Shown: positions 43,252 through 51,254 of the stretch, in pieces
Position numbering within the stretch: position 1 is the first letter of the stretch
Layout of the letters: each line of letters starts with the position of its first letter
Origin: Chitinophagaceae bacterium LGM1
Lineage (GTDB): Bacteria > Bacteroidota > Bacteroidia > Chitinophagales > Chitinophagaceae
Direction: 5' to 3'
Length of the DNA stretch: 64,000 nt
Assembly: GCA_018604165.1 (NCBI GenBank)
Contig: CP075895.1
Coordinates: 1,201,501-1,265,500 of the forward strand
The notes under the pieces: generated by a model
Told to the model about the DNA's origin: nothing
The model's database searches: none
The model's input: the letters and a program-made list of their open reading frames with translations, nothing else
Program-made: the position numbers and the translations under genes

Positions 43252-44196
43252 ATGAAACAGGAAAAAGTTCTGATAATGGGTGCCGGCGGGCAGATAGGTG
43301 TTGAGCTGACGATGGCACTACGCGCTATATATGGCGAAGCCAATGTAATAGCCAGCGACATCCGAGAGGCGCATCCGTTACTGGCAGGCAAAGGCCCTTA
43401 TGTAGTGCTAAACGCTATGGATGCCAATGCCACATTGGAACTTGTAAAGAAAGAAGGCATTACACAGATATACCTGTTGGCAGCGCTGCTCTCTGCAACA
43501 GGTGAGAAAGACCCTAAACGTGCATGGGATATCAATATGCAAAGCCTGTTGCAAGTATTGGATATGGCAGTACAGGAAAAACTGACGAAGGTTTACTGGC
43601 CCAGTTCTATAGCTGTGTTTGGTTCTACAACAGCAAAACAAGACACTCCTCAAAAAACAATCGTTGAGCCACGCACAGTATATGGTATTAGTAAATATGC
43701 TGGCGAATTATGGTGCCAATACTACAACCAACGATGGGGGCTTGACGTACGTAGCATACGCTATCCGGGTTTGATAAGTTGGAAGTCTGAACCCGGTGGC
43801 GGTACTACAGACTATGCAGTAGAGATATATCACGAAGCATTGAAGCATGGCAAATACACCAGCTTTTTGTCAGAGCATACATACCTGCCCATGATGTATA
43901 TGGACGATGCCATCCGTGGGACGATAGAGTTGATGGAAGCATCTGCTGAAAAGATACAATCGCGTATGGCGTATAATTTAAGTGCAATGAGTTTTTCGCC
44001 TAAAGAAATAGCGGCATCTATTCAAAAGCACATCCCGTCTTTCGAGATAAGCTATGCCCCAGATTTCCGTCAGCAAATAGCAGATGGCTGGCCGCAAAGT
44101 ATAGATGATAGTGCTGCCAGAGCTGACTGGGGTTGGCAACATCGCTTCGATTTAGATAAAATGACGGCCGATATGCTACATCATTTAAAAGGATAG
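43252..44196 (+). CDS. SDR-type L-threonine 3-dehydrogenase
   Basis: About 314 residues from the ATG at 43252. Extended SDR: VLIMGAGGQIGVEL (NAD loop), IYLLAALLSATGEKDP, WPSSIAVFGSTT and the catalytic YGISKYAGE (YxxxK). SIRYPGLISWKSEPGGGTTDYAVEI is characteristic of the epimerase-like threonine dehydrogenases of bacteria. It oxidises threonine to 2-amino-3-ketobutyrate. The partner KBL (glycine C-acetyltransferase) is not in the window. Ends at a strong terminator. Confidence 0.85.
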   Translation: MKQEKVLIMGAGGQIGVELTMALRAIYGEANVIASDIREAHPLLAGKGPYVVLNAMDANATLELVKKEGITQIYLLAALLSATGEKDPKRAWDINMQSLLQVLDMAVQEKLTKVYWPSSIAVFGSTTAKQDTPQKTIVEPRTVYGISKYAGELWCQYYNQRWGLDVRSIRYPGLISWKSEPGGGTTDYAVEIYHEALKHGKYTSFLSEHTYLPMMYMDDAIRGTIELMEASAEKIQSRMAYNLSAMSFSPKEIAASIQKHIPSFEISYAPDFRQQIADGWPQSIDDSAARADWGWQHRFDLDKMTADMLHHLKG

Positions 44197-44216
44197 TTTT
44201 GGTATTAATACATTGA

Positions 44217-44243
44217 AAAGCAGGCTTTTAGCCCGCTTTTTTT
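44217..44243 (+). terminator. Rho-independent terminator after threonine dehydrogenase
   Basis: AAAGCAGGC / GCCCGCTTT, 9-bp stem with one mismatch, loop TTTTA, followed by seven T residues (44237-44243). Confidence 0.8.
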
Positions 44244-44308
44244 GTTAAACATCGGTTAATCAATAACAATAATTTGTTTAACGTGATGTGGATTTGCATT
44301 TTTATTCC

Positions 44309-44461
44309 GTGAAACAAAAACGTACAAAATCAGATAGGCAGCGCAGGCTCGATAAGCATCACGGCTTTCGACGCAGGAAGAAGTTGCATAAGTATGTTGC
44401 CATACTTGTTTCTGCATTGGTATTGTGTATTCCCATCTATATTAAATTCTTCGCAGAATAA
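44309..44461 (+). CDS. Small basic single-pass membrane protein
   Basis: 50 residues from GTG at 44309. It begins MKQKRTKSDRQRR, continues HHGFRRRKKLHKYVA as a strongly basic stretch, and ends with a hydrophobic helix (about residues 29-46) and KFFAE. The frame has no stop until TAA at 44459-44461 and ends 38 bp before the sirtuin gene, after a terminator, so it probably opens that transcript. Too short for common length cut-offs. Basic N-terminus with a C-terminal helix suggests N-in membrane topology. Unknown family. Confidence 0.6.
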   Translation: MKQKRTKSDRQRRLDKHHGFRRRKKLHKYVAILVSALVLCIPIYIKFFAE

Positions 44462-44499
44462 TCGTGTTGGCATAACTTAGTAAAGAATTATGACTAAGT

Positions 44500-45195
44500 A
44501 TGTCTAAACCAAAAATTGTAGTGCTGACAGGTGCGGGCATCAGTGCCGAAAGCGGTCTTAAAACTTTTCGTGATAGTGATGGATTGTGGGAAGGTTACAA
44601 TATAGAAGATGTTGCAACACCTCGCGCTTGGCGAAAAAATCCGCAGTTAGTTTTAGACTTTTATAATATGCGCCGCAAAGCGGTGATAGAAGCACAACCC
44701 AATGCAGCGCACAAAGCACTTGCTGCATTAGAGGTAGATTTTGATGTCCGCATCATTACCCAAAATATAGATGACCTACACGAACGTGCGGGCAGTACAA
44801 ACGTACTGCACTTGCATGGCGAAATATTAAAAATGCGAAGTGAGCGTACCCCACACCTTGTTTACGATATTAACACAGACATAGAGTTAGGCGATACTGC
44901 GGGAGATGGTGCTCAACTACGCCCGCATATAGTATGGTTTGAAGAGCCGGTGCCAATGATAGAGCAGGCTGTATCTATCATGTACGATGCTGATGTCTTT
45001 ATATTAATAGGGACTTCGTTAGCAGTGTACCCCGCAGCAGGGTTGGTAGATTATGTACCAGACCGTATAACCAAATACGTGATTGACAAAAATATACCGC
45101 CTGTTAGCAGGTATAGCAATGTTGTAAGGATAGAAAAAGCAGCTACAGAAGGTGTTAAGGATTTGCAGCAAATGCTGTACGGAAGCGGAAATTGA
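44500..45195 (+). CDS. NAD-dependent deacylase, sirtuin class III-like, lacking zinc cysteines
   Basis: 231 residues. VLTGAGISAESGLKTFRDSDGLW binds NAD, ITQNIDDLHERAG is conserved, and His106 in HLHGE is catalytic. DFYNMRRK gives Tyr55-x-x-Arg58, the pair that selects acidic acyl groups (succinyl, malonyl) in SIRT5/CobB-type enzymes. The sequence has no cysteine at all, so the structural Zn site (two CxxC pairs) is missing; the region between HGE and HIVWFEEPVPM is short. It should still fold if the small domain is compacted. Overlaps the convergent membrane-protein gene by 41 bp. Confidence 0.88.
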   Translation: MSKPKIVVLTGAGISAESGLKTFRDSDGLWEGYNIEDVATPRAWRKNPQLVLDFYNMRRKAVIEAQPNAAHKALAALEVDFDVRIITQNIDDLHERAGSTNVLHLHGEILKMRSERTPHLVYDINTDIELGDTAGDGAQLRPHIVWFEEPVPMIEQAVSIMYDADVFILIGTSLAVYPAAGLVDYVPDRITKYVIDKNIPPVSRYSNVVRIEKAATEGVKDLQQMLYGSGN

Positions 45196-46372
45196 TAGTG
45201 TCTGCATACACCATAATCAACGCATAAGTGGTAACAGGTATGAGTTGATGCACCAACCTGTTGAGCGAAGTAAACAAATGCCATTCTAAGTCTTGCGGTG
45301 TGATGATGTACACTATAAAATAAGATAAGCATACTGCCAATATAAACAATACACGTCTATCGGGCATTCGTTTCATGATGATGCGTATTAGTAAATGCAA
45401 TGCCACAAGGCATGTAAGCGTGTAATAATTATCAAGTACTAATTTTTTCAAAGCAGCATATACTACATCATATCGTTGTGCAGATAATAGCTTTTGTATT
45501 GTATGACCACCTTGTGCAGAAACAATATCATTTGACGGGGCATAAGCTAACTTAAAAACCAATAATGCTATCAAGGGTAATGCAATTCCAATAATGCTAT
45601 ATTTTACATTTTGCTTTTGCAGCAAGGGTTTATAGTAGAAAGCTATAAACAAGGCCGATAGTAAAATCCCTTCATTCTTCGTCCACATACACAAGCCAAA
45701 CATAGCTGTGGAAAGGCTTATATAACGTTTGTCAGCCGTTGCATTGTCTGCACATATCATAGCGCAAAGTAGCAGGAAGCCAATCAGGTTATCTGCAAGC
45801 TGGTATGCTGCAATGCCTAAGAAATAATCATTAGTACTGAGCCAGAATAATCCGATAGCTGCAAATAATATATTCCTGTTGTGTGTTTGCAGAAAAATAA
45901 CGACAGGTATACATATAGTAATGATAAGATGAAAGGCGTAAGAGGTAATGAGCATATCACCACTCAACCTGCTAAAGAAAGCAATGTTAGCAGGCAATAG
46001 CAATGGATAGTCTGTATGTGTAGCAGTTGTGTTTTTAAATAATGTTGCCCAATGCTGGCTATCCATCAGGTATTTTGCGTGCATATTCCACATAGCCCAT
46101 GTATCCCATACACCATGCTTTTCAGATAGCAGTACGAATTTTTGCCCCACAAGGCTAATGACTAATAACAGTAAAGCTAAGGGTAGTAAAGTAAGTGGCT
46201 TGTCTTCTGTTGCTATTTTATGTAGTGAATATCTTAATGGTGCTAGTGAGCCTGACAACATTAATATCATCACCAATACAGGTAGCCCTGTCATCAACCC
46301 GAAAAAATATACGATGCTGATAATGCCAAGCAATAAAGGCCAAAACAATATGTATAATGTTGTTTTCTGCAT
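45155..46372 (-). CDS. Multi-pass membrane protein, GT-C glycosyltransferase-like
   Basis: 405 residues, about ten membrane helices. A large first loop follows helix 2-3 and contains HGVWDTWAMWNMHAKY and THTDYPLLLPANIAF, resembling the first periplasmic loop of GT-C transferases, where an Asp is catalytic. It would use a lipid-linked sugar donor, but family and substrate are unproven. Its start overlaps the stop of the gene at 46372 by 1 bp. The last 41 bp overlap the sirtuin gene in opposite orientation. Confidence 0.6.
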   Translation of the reverse strand: MQKTTLYILFWPLLLGIISIVYFFGLMTGLPVLVMILMLSGSLAPLRYSLHKIATEDKPLTLLPLALLLLVISLVGQKFVLLSEKHGVWDTWAMWNMHAKYLMDSQHWATLFKNTTATHTDYPLLLPANIAFFSRLSGDMLITSYAFHLIITICIPVVIFLQTHNRNILFAAIGLFWLSTNDYFLGIAAYQLADNLIGFLLLCAMICADNATADKRYISLSTAMFGLCMWTKNEGILLSALFIAFYYKPLLQKQNVKYSIIGIALPLIALLVFKLAYAPSNDIVSAQGGHTIQKLLSAQRYDVVYAALKKLVLDNYYTLTCLVALHLLIRIIMKRMPDRRVLFILAVCLSYFIVYIITPQDLEWHLFTSLNRLVHQLIPVTTYALIMVYADTINFRFRTAFAANP

Positions 46373-46752
46373 TATCTCGGTACGCTTAGGGTGTATGTAT
46401 ATAAACTATCAGATGTTCGCCATATTGGTAGCCTGCTATATTCTATTGCATTAATCGTGCTATCGGCTACATCATTTTTTTGTATGGTTAGCAGGGTGTC
46501 TTTCGAGTCGGGAGTATGTGGTAAGATAAGTACAGGTGCTAGCACATAGCGTGCTATTGAAAATAACTGCACCATATCTTTCTGCCCTGCAAAGCTGATG
46601 GTGCTGTTGGGTTGTATAAATGGTTTTGTGCCCGATAGGCTACGCTCTATTATATCTACTTCATCTGTTTGAGCATTTATCCGCTTACTGAAATAATAAG
46701 AAGATATAGCAGCCGATATAACAATAAACGATATGATAACAACAGCCTTCAT
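46372..46752 (-). CDS. Membrane-anchored protein of unknown function
   Basis: About 126 residues from the ATG at 46752. One N-terminal membrane helix (about 4-20) then a periplasmic domain of about 100 residues (TISFAGQKDMVQLFSIARYV, VLILPHTPDSKD). No family recognised. The stop overlaps the start of the GT-C-like gene by 1 bp, so the two are coupled and may act together. Confidence 0.65.
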   Translation of the reverse strand: MKAVVIISFIVISAAISSYYFSKRINAQTDEVDIIERSLSGTKPFIQPNSTISFAGQKDMVQLFSIARYVLAPVLILPHTPDSKDTLLTIQKNDVADSTINAIEYSRLPIWRTSDSLYTYTLSVPR

Positions 46753-46800
46753 CAATGTTATAAAGTAACATCAATTTTTGTTGCCGTAAAAGCGTTACTA

Positions 46801-47778
46801 TTATCCTTCGAGGCTGAAGAGGCTGTCAACAAACTCTGCTTTATTGAAAATTTGCAAGTCTTCCATACGCTCACCAACGCCAATGTATTTTACGGGTATC
46901 TTAAATTGGTTGGCTATCGCCAGTACTACGCCGCCTTTGGCAGTGCCATCCAACTTGGTAATGGCTAATGAAGTAACATCTGTAGCAGCGGTAAATTGTT
47001 TGGCTTGTTCCAGCGCGTTTTGTCCTGTGCTGCCATCCAATACCAATAATACTTCGTGTGGTGCATCAGGCATTTTCTTGCTTACTACACGGCGTATCTT
47101 ACCCAATTCATCCATCAGGTAAGCTTTATTATGCAGCCTGCCAGCCGTATCTATGATAATGACATCGGCATCTTTTGCAAGCCCGCTTTGTACGGTATCA
47201 AAAGCAACTGAACCTGGGTCGCTGCCCATTTCTTTTTTCACAATATCAACACCCACACGTTCACTCCATATTGTCAATTGGTCAACCGCTGCTGCTCTGA
47301 AAGTATCTGCTGCACCTAATACTACTTTTTTCCCATTCTTCTTGAAGTTATATGCCAGTTTGCCTATTGTGGTTGTTTTACCAACACCGTTTACGCCAAC
47401 TACTAATAATACATAAGGCTTTTTGCCTGCGGGTATGTCAAAAGTTTCAAACTCATTGCTGGGTGCTGCCGTCAGCATACCCATAATTTCTTCCTGTAGT
47501 ATGCGGTTCAGTTCTGATGTACCTAAGAATTTATCTTTTGCCACACGCTCCTCAATACGGTTGATGATGGCAACGGTAGTATCAATACCCACATCAGCAC
47601 CCACCAATGCTTCTTCAAGCTGGTCTAGCACTTCTTCATCAACCTTGTCTTTACCTGCTATGGCTTTGGTGATGCGTGAAAAAAAACCTTCTTTGGTTTT
47701 CTTCAAACCCTCATCTAATGCTTCTTTCTGTTCCTGTTGTTCTTTATTGCGTTTAAAGAGTTTGTCGAATAAACCCAT
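46801..47778 (-). CDS. ftsY: Signal recognition particle receptor FtsY
   Basis: 325 residues. A short charged N-terminal region (about 1-30), N domain, then the SRP GTPase G domain: GVNGVGKTTTIGKLA (P-loop), DTFRAAAVDQL, DTAGRLHNKAY and TKLDGTAKGG. The long acidic A domain of E. coli FtsY is absent, as in many Bacteroidota. It binds SRP (Ffh) to target membrane proteins co-translationally. Confidence 0.95.
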   Translation of the reverse strand: MGLFDKLFKRNKEQQEQKEALDEGLKKTKEGFFSRITKAIAGKDKVDEEVLDQLEEALVGADVGIDTTVAIINRIEERVAKDKFLGTSELNRILQEEIMGMLTAAPSNEFETFDIPAGKKPYVLLVVGVNGVGKTTTIGKLAYNFKKNGKKVVLGAADTFRAAAVDQLTIWSERVGVDIVKKEMGSDPGSVAFDTVQSGLAKDADVIIIDTAGRLHNKAYLMDELGKIRRVVSKKMPDAPHEVLLVLDGSTGQNALEQAKQFTAATDVTSLAITKLDGTAKGGVVLAIANQFKIPVKYIGVGERMEDLQIFNKAEFVDSLFSLEG

Positions 47779-47858
47779 AAGTATGTTCTAAATGTAAAAA
47801 GGTAAACAAGCCGTTGCGAAGTTAGCGTTTATAGCATCATATAGTTTGTTAAATAAGC

Positions 47859-47880
47859 AACGGGGCAATTTAGCCCCGTT
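47859..47880 (-). terminator. Stem-loop after the SDR reductase gene
   Basis: AACGGGGC / GCCCCGTT, 8 bp, loop AATTTA. It lies just past the stop of the 47899-49059 gene on the minus strand. The T-tract is poor, so termination strength is uncertain. Confidence 0.5.
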
Positions 47881-47898
47881 ATATACTCATACATACTT

Positions 47899-49059
47899 TT
47901 ATGGGTCTATCGCCCCTTCAAGTATGTCTATTTTCTCTACAAAGTTCATTGATTTTGCCATGTACACATCTGCAGGTTCAGAGTTGTCAATGCCTACATC
48001 CTGCAACAGGCGGGTATTATCAAACACATGCCCCAGTTCCATAAAATCGAGATAAGGGTCTAAGCCAGCAAATAACACACGTAGTTTGCTTTTGTCTTCA
48101 AATGTATCCTTCCAATAGTCGAGGTATTTGCGGTAGGCATACAATTCACTTTCCGGTTGCAGCCTGCCTTTTGTCCAATGCTTCACTTGGTTCAGCATGT
48201 CTTTGTTGATGAAATTGAACGGTGGCATTTCATCAAAATAGGCTTCCAGTGTTTTTGATAATCGCAATGCAGTAGTGGAGCCGGCCTCACCAGCCGATAT
48301 ATGGTACACGCTATGTTTACGGTCAGCAAACAATAGTTTTACAATCGCTTCTGCAGCATAATCAACAGGTATAATGTCTAGCTGTGCATGTTCGTTAACG
48401 GGTATCAGGCGCAGGTGGTTAATAGTAGCCATAGCCCACAATATTACCGGGCTTCGTGGCATGATGGGCCTGCTATCGCCCATGATGATGGACGGGCGGG
48501 CTATCAGTATTTTCTCTACAGGCAAATGCTCGCGTATCAGCAATTCGCCCTTCATTTTGGTATATGTGTATTTTACCAAATGGGTAGCATCCAGATTGGG
48601 TGATTCGTCTTCATGTACCACACGGTCTTTCACATCTTTGCCGCATATAGTAGCTGTACCTATGTACAGGAATGTTTTGAGGTGGGGTAGTTGCTTTGCC
48701 CAGTGTAGTATTTTGGTAAGACCGCCAATATTGGCTTTCTCTACCAAATCATCATTAAACCTAGAAAAAGAAGTATTAGCAGCAGAGTGAAGTACTACAT
48801 TTACATCGTTTAGGGCTTGGTTCGCTTTCAGCGCGTCAGTTAGGTTATCGTCAAACAGGTTGCCTAGTACTGGTACTATTTTGTCAGCATCGTACTGGTC
48901 GTCGTGTAGGCAAAACACTTTTTGGAGCCTTGCTTCTGCCTCTTCAATAGTTGCAGAACGCAGCAGGCAGTATATTTTCTCTACCTCATTGCGTTTAGCA
49001 AGCGTTACCAGCAGTTCGCCACCCACAAGCCCTGTAGCTCCCGTCAGAAAAACATTCAT
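47899..49059 (-). CDS. Fatty-acyl-reductase-like extended SDR protein
   Basis: 386 residues. The NAD(P) loop VFLTGATGLVGGELL is at residues 3-17. YCLLRSATIEEAEARLQKV and VVLHSAANTSFS match the thioester-reductase / fatty-acyl-CoA reductase group (NAD_binding_4). YTYTKMKGE provides YxxxK. The C-terminal 110 residues form a separate helical region. Such proteins reduce acyl thioesters or act in lipid and polyketide release; the substrate here is unknown. Separate from the ACP operon at 17 kb. Confidence 0.78.
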   Translation of the reverse strand: MNVFLTGATGLVGGELLVTLAKRNEVEKIYCLLRSATIEEAEARLQKVFCLHDDQYDADKIVPVLGNLFDDNLTDALKANQALNDVNVVLHSAANTSFSRFNDDLVEKANIGGLTKILHWAKQLPHLKTFLYIGTATICGKDVKDRVVHEDESPNLDATHLVKYTYTKMKGELLIREHLPVEKILIARPSIIMGDSRPIMPRSPVILWAMATINHLRLIPVNEHAQLDIIPVDYAAEAIVKLLFADRKHSVYHISAGEAGSTTALRLSKTLEAYFDEMPPFNFINKDMLNQVKHWTKGRLQPESELYAYRKYLDYWKDTFEDKSKLRVLFAGLDPYLDFMELGHVFDNTRLLQDVGIDNSEPADVYMAKSMNFVEKIDILEGAIDP

Positions 49060-49177
49060 AATAGTGTATCATCAATTACAATGTAAGCCAACGCTTATAT
49101 TATAATTATTATAAATTTAGTTGTATTGAGGGGCAAAGTTAGTCATTTACAGCCATTTTCTTAAACAGACTGAAACG

Positions 49178-49205
49178 TTAAAGGCCAACGTATGTCGGCC
49201 TTTAA
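49178..49205 (-). terminator. Rho-independent terminator after the type II icd
   Basis: TTAAAGGCC / GGCCTTTAA, 9-bp stem with a 10-nt loop; a short T-rich tail follows on the minus strand (CGTTTC). Confidence 0.65.
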
Positions 49206-49224
49206 CAAGTATTGGTAGTTCTTT

Positions 49225-50454
49225 TTACTTACCCAGCTTTGCTTGCAGATTCTGGTCAAGCGCATCAAGGAACTCCTCTGTGTACAGATAGTGTTCGCCG
49301 TGATTCACTTTATTGCCATGTATGCACACCGCTAGGTCTTTAGTCATTTTACCACTTTCTACGGTTTCTATACATACCGCTTCCAGCGCATTACAGAAGT
49401 CTATCAATGCTTGGTTGCCATCCAACTTTCCACGGAAAGCCAAACCGCGCGTCCATGCAAAGATAGATGCAATAGGGTTGGTAGATGTTGGCTTACCTTT
49501 CTGATGCTCGCGATAGTGTCGTGTTACTGTGCCGTGCGCTGCTTCCGCTTCCATCGTTTTACCATCGGGGGTAATGAGTACAGAAGTCATCAAACCAAGC
49601 GAACCGAAGCCTTGCGCTACCGTATCGCTCTGCACATCGCCATCGTAGTTTTTACAAGCCCATACAAAATTACCGTTCCACTTCAGCGCGCTCGCAACCA
49701 TGTCGTCTATCAGACGGTGTTCGTACACCAATCCGTTAGCGTCAAATTGTGCTTTGAATTCATTTTGGTAGATGTCTTCAAAAATATCTTTGAAGCGACC
49801 ATCATATTTTTTCAGGATAGTGTTTTTAGATGACAAATACAAAGGCCATTTCTTTTGCAATGCCATGTTGAAACATGCACGGGCAAAGCCTTTGATAGAC
49901 TCATCTGTATTGTACATAGCCATTGCTACGCCATCTCCTTTGAAGTTGAACACTTCATGCTCTATCACCTCGCCGTTTTCACCTTCAAACTTTATAGTCA
50001 GTTTGCCTTTACCCTTTGTTACAAAGTCGGTAGCGCGATACTGGTCGCCAAACGCATGACGGCCAACGATGATGGGCGCATCCCATGTAGTTACCAAGCG
50101 TGGTATATTTTTTATAACAATCGGCTCACGAAAAACAGTGCCATCCAGTATGTTGCGGATAGTACCATTCGGGCTCTTCCACATTTGTTTCAGGTTGAAC
50201 TCCGTTACACGTGCTTCATCAGGTGTAATCGTAGCGCATTTAATGCCTACTCCATATTCTCTGATGGCGTTGGCAGCATCAACGGTTACTTGGTCGTTTG
50301 TCTGGTCGCGGTATTCTACGCCCAGGTCGTAGTATTTAATATCAACGTCTATATAAGGCGTTATCAGTTTATCTTTAATAAATTTCCAGATGATGCGTGT
50401 CATTTCATCACCATCCAGTTCCACTACGGGATTCGCTACTTTTATTTTATTCAT
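49225..50454 (-). CDS. NADP-dependent isocitrate dehydrogenase, type II (eukaryote-like)
   Basis: 409 residues, close to human IDH1/2. [14 protein letters not shown] is the start signature and [20 protein letters not shown] holds substrate residues. [15 protein letters not shown] carries the Arg-His pair that grips the NADP 2'-phosphate. It makes 2-oxoglutarate and NADPH. It is unrelated in subfamily to the type I enzyme at 23193-24464 in the same window. Monocistronic, upstream of tRNA-Arg on the same strand. Confidence 0.93.
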   Translation of the reverse strand: MNKIKVANPVVELDGDEMTRIIWKFIKDKLITPYIDVDIKYYDLGVEYRDQTNDQVTVDAANAIREYGVGIKCATITPDEARVTEFNLKQMWKSPNGTIRNILDGTVFREPIVIKNIPRLVTTWDAPIIVGRHAFGDQYRATDFVTKGKGKLTIKFEGENGEVIEHEVFNFKGDGVAMAMYNTDESIKGFARACFNMALQKKWPLYLSSKNTILKKYDGRFKDIFEDIYQNEFKAQFDANGLVYEHRLIDDMVASALKWNGNFVWACKNYDGDVQSDTVAQGFGSLGLMTSVLITPDGKTMEAEAAHGTVTRHYREHQKGKPTSTNPIASIFAWTRGLAFRGKLDGNQALIDFCNALEAVCIETVESGKMTKDLAVCIHGNKVNHGEHYLYTEEFLDALDQNLQAKLGK

Positions 50455-50553
50455 ATAATTGTCTTGAGGGTTCGCAAAAATAGCTAAATAGACAGTATAT
50501 CAAAGAACCCGAAAAAAATGGATGCTTAATAATGTAAATAAGCACTATATAAA

Positions 50554-50583
50554 CATAAAAGCCACTCATTGAGCGGCTTTTTA
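50554..50583 (-). terminator. Rho-independent terminator of tRNA-Arg
   Basis: AAAAGCC / GGCTTTT, extended by CTCA / TGAG across one mismatch. On the minus strand it is followed by TTTTATGTTT, 8 nt after the tRNA 3' end. Confidence 0.75.
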
Positions 50584-50590
50584 TTATCTG

Positions 50591-50662
50591 TAGTCCCGCC
50601 AAGAATCGAACTTGGATCTAAAGTTTAGGAAACTTCTATTCTATCCATTGAACTACGGGACC
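50591..50662 (-). tRNA. tRNA-Arg (anticodon CCU)
   Basis: 72 nt on the minus strand. The anticodon stem GAAGT / ACTTT encloses TTCCTAA, anticodon CCU (reads AGG). T arm CCAAG-TTCGATT-CTTGG. Acceptor GGTCCCG / CGGGACT pairs, including a terminal G-U, with discriminator A at 50591. CCA is not encoded. If the terminal G-U is excluded, the ends shift by one base. Confidence 0.93.
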
Positions 50663-50710
50663 AACGGGGTGCGAAAATAAGGAATATTGTATTATCATAC
50701 ACTGCTTGCA

Positions 50711-50738
50711 ACAAAAAATGCAGGCTTTGTGCCTGCAT
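50711..50738 (-). terminator. Rho-independent terminator after purE
   Basis: ATGCAGGC / GCCTGCAT, perfect 8-bp stem with a 5-nt loop (TTTGT), followed on the minus strand by a T-tract (complement of ACAAAAA). Confidence 0.75.
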
Positions 50739-50759
50739 CTAATAATGAAAATACGTAAA

Positions 50760-51254
50760 CTATTTCTTCTTTAAATCGGCGTTTTGCTTGTTCACCTTCG
50801 CTACATTTTCCTTCTTTAGTTTTGCCAGTTTTTGCTTCAAGCTGCTATCTGCAATGGCCAGCATCTCTACTGCCAACAAACCCGCATTATGTGCACCATT
50901 TACAGCAACAGTTGCTACAGGTATATCATTAGGCATTTGTACGATGGATAACAACGAATCCCAACCGTCTAATGAATTGGAAGATTTGATGGGTACACCA
51001 ATAACAGGTACAGTGCTTAATGCGGCTACCATGCCAGGTAAGTGTGCAGCACCACCTGCGCCTGCTATTATTATTTTAATACCTTTTTTGTCTACAGATT
51101 TTGCATAGTCGAACATGGCATCGGGTGTGCGGTGTGCCGATACTACGGCAAATTCATGATCCACGCCAAACTTTGTCAGCACATCTGCCGCTGCCTGCAT
51201 AATGTGTGCGTCTGAGCTGCTGCCCATTATTATGCCAACCTTAGCTTTTTTCAT
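50760..51254 (-). CDS. purE: N5-carboxyaminoimidazole ribonucleotide mutase
   Basis: 164 residues, class I PurE. IIMGSSSDAHIMQ is the phosphate-binding start, VVSAHRTPDAMFDYA the conserved AHRTP loop, and GAGGAAHLPGMVAALS the GAGG..H.PGM motif. It converts N5-CAIR to CAIR in purine synthesis, taking the product of PurK. Its start overlaps purK by 14 bp, so both are made from one message. Confidence 0.95.
   Translation of the reverse strand: MKKAKVGIIMGSSSDAHIMQAAADVLTKFGVDHEFAVVSAHRTPDAMFDYAKSVDKKGIKIIIAGAGGAAHLPGMVAALSTVPVIGVPIKSSNSLDGWDSLLSIVQMPNDIPVATVAVNGAHNAGLLAVEMLAIADSSLKQKLAKLKKENVAKVNKQNADLKKK

Noticed and set aside
49855-50487. 210-residue plus-strand open frame
   Set aside because: It is antisense to the type II icd gene, which is supported by many family motifs. 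The frame's sequence looks like a reverse-strand shadow and has no domain features.
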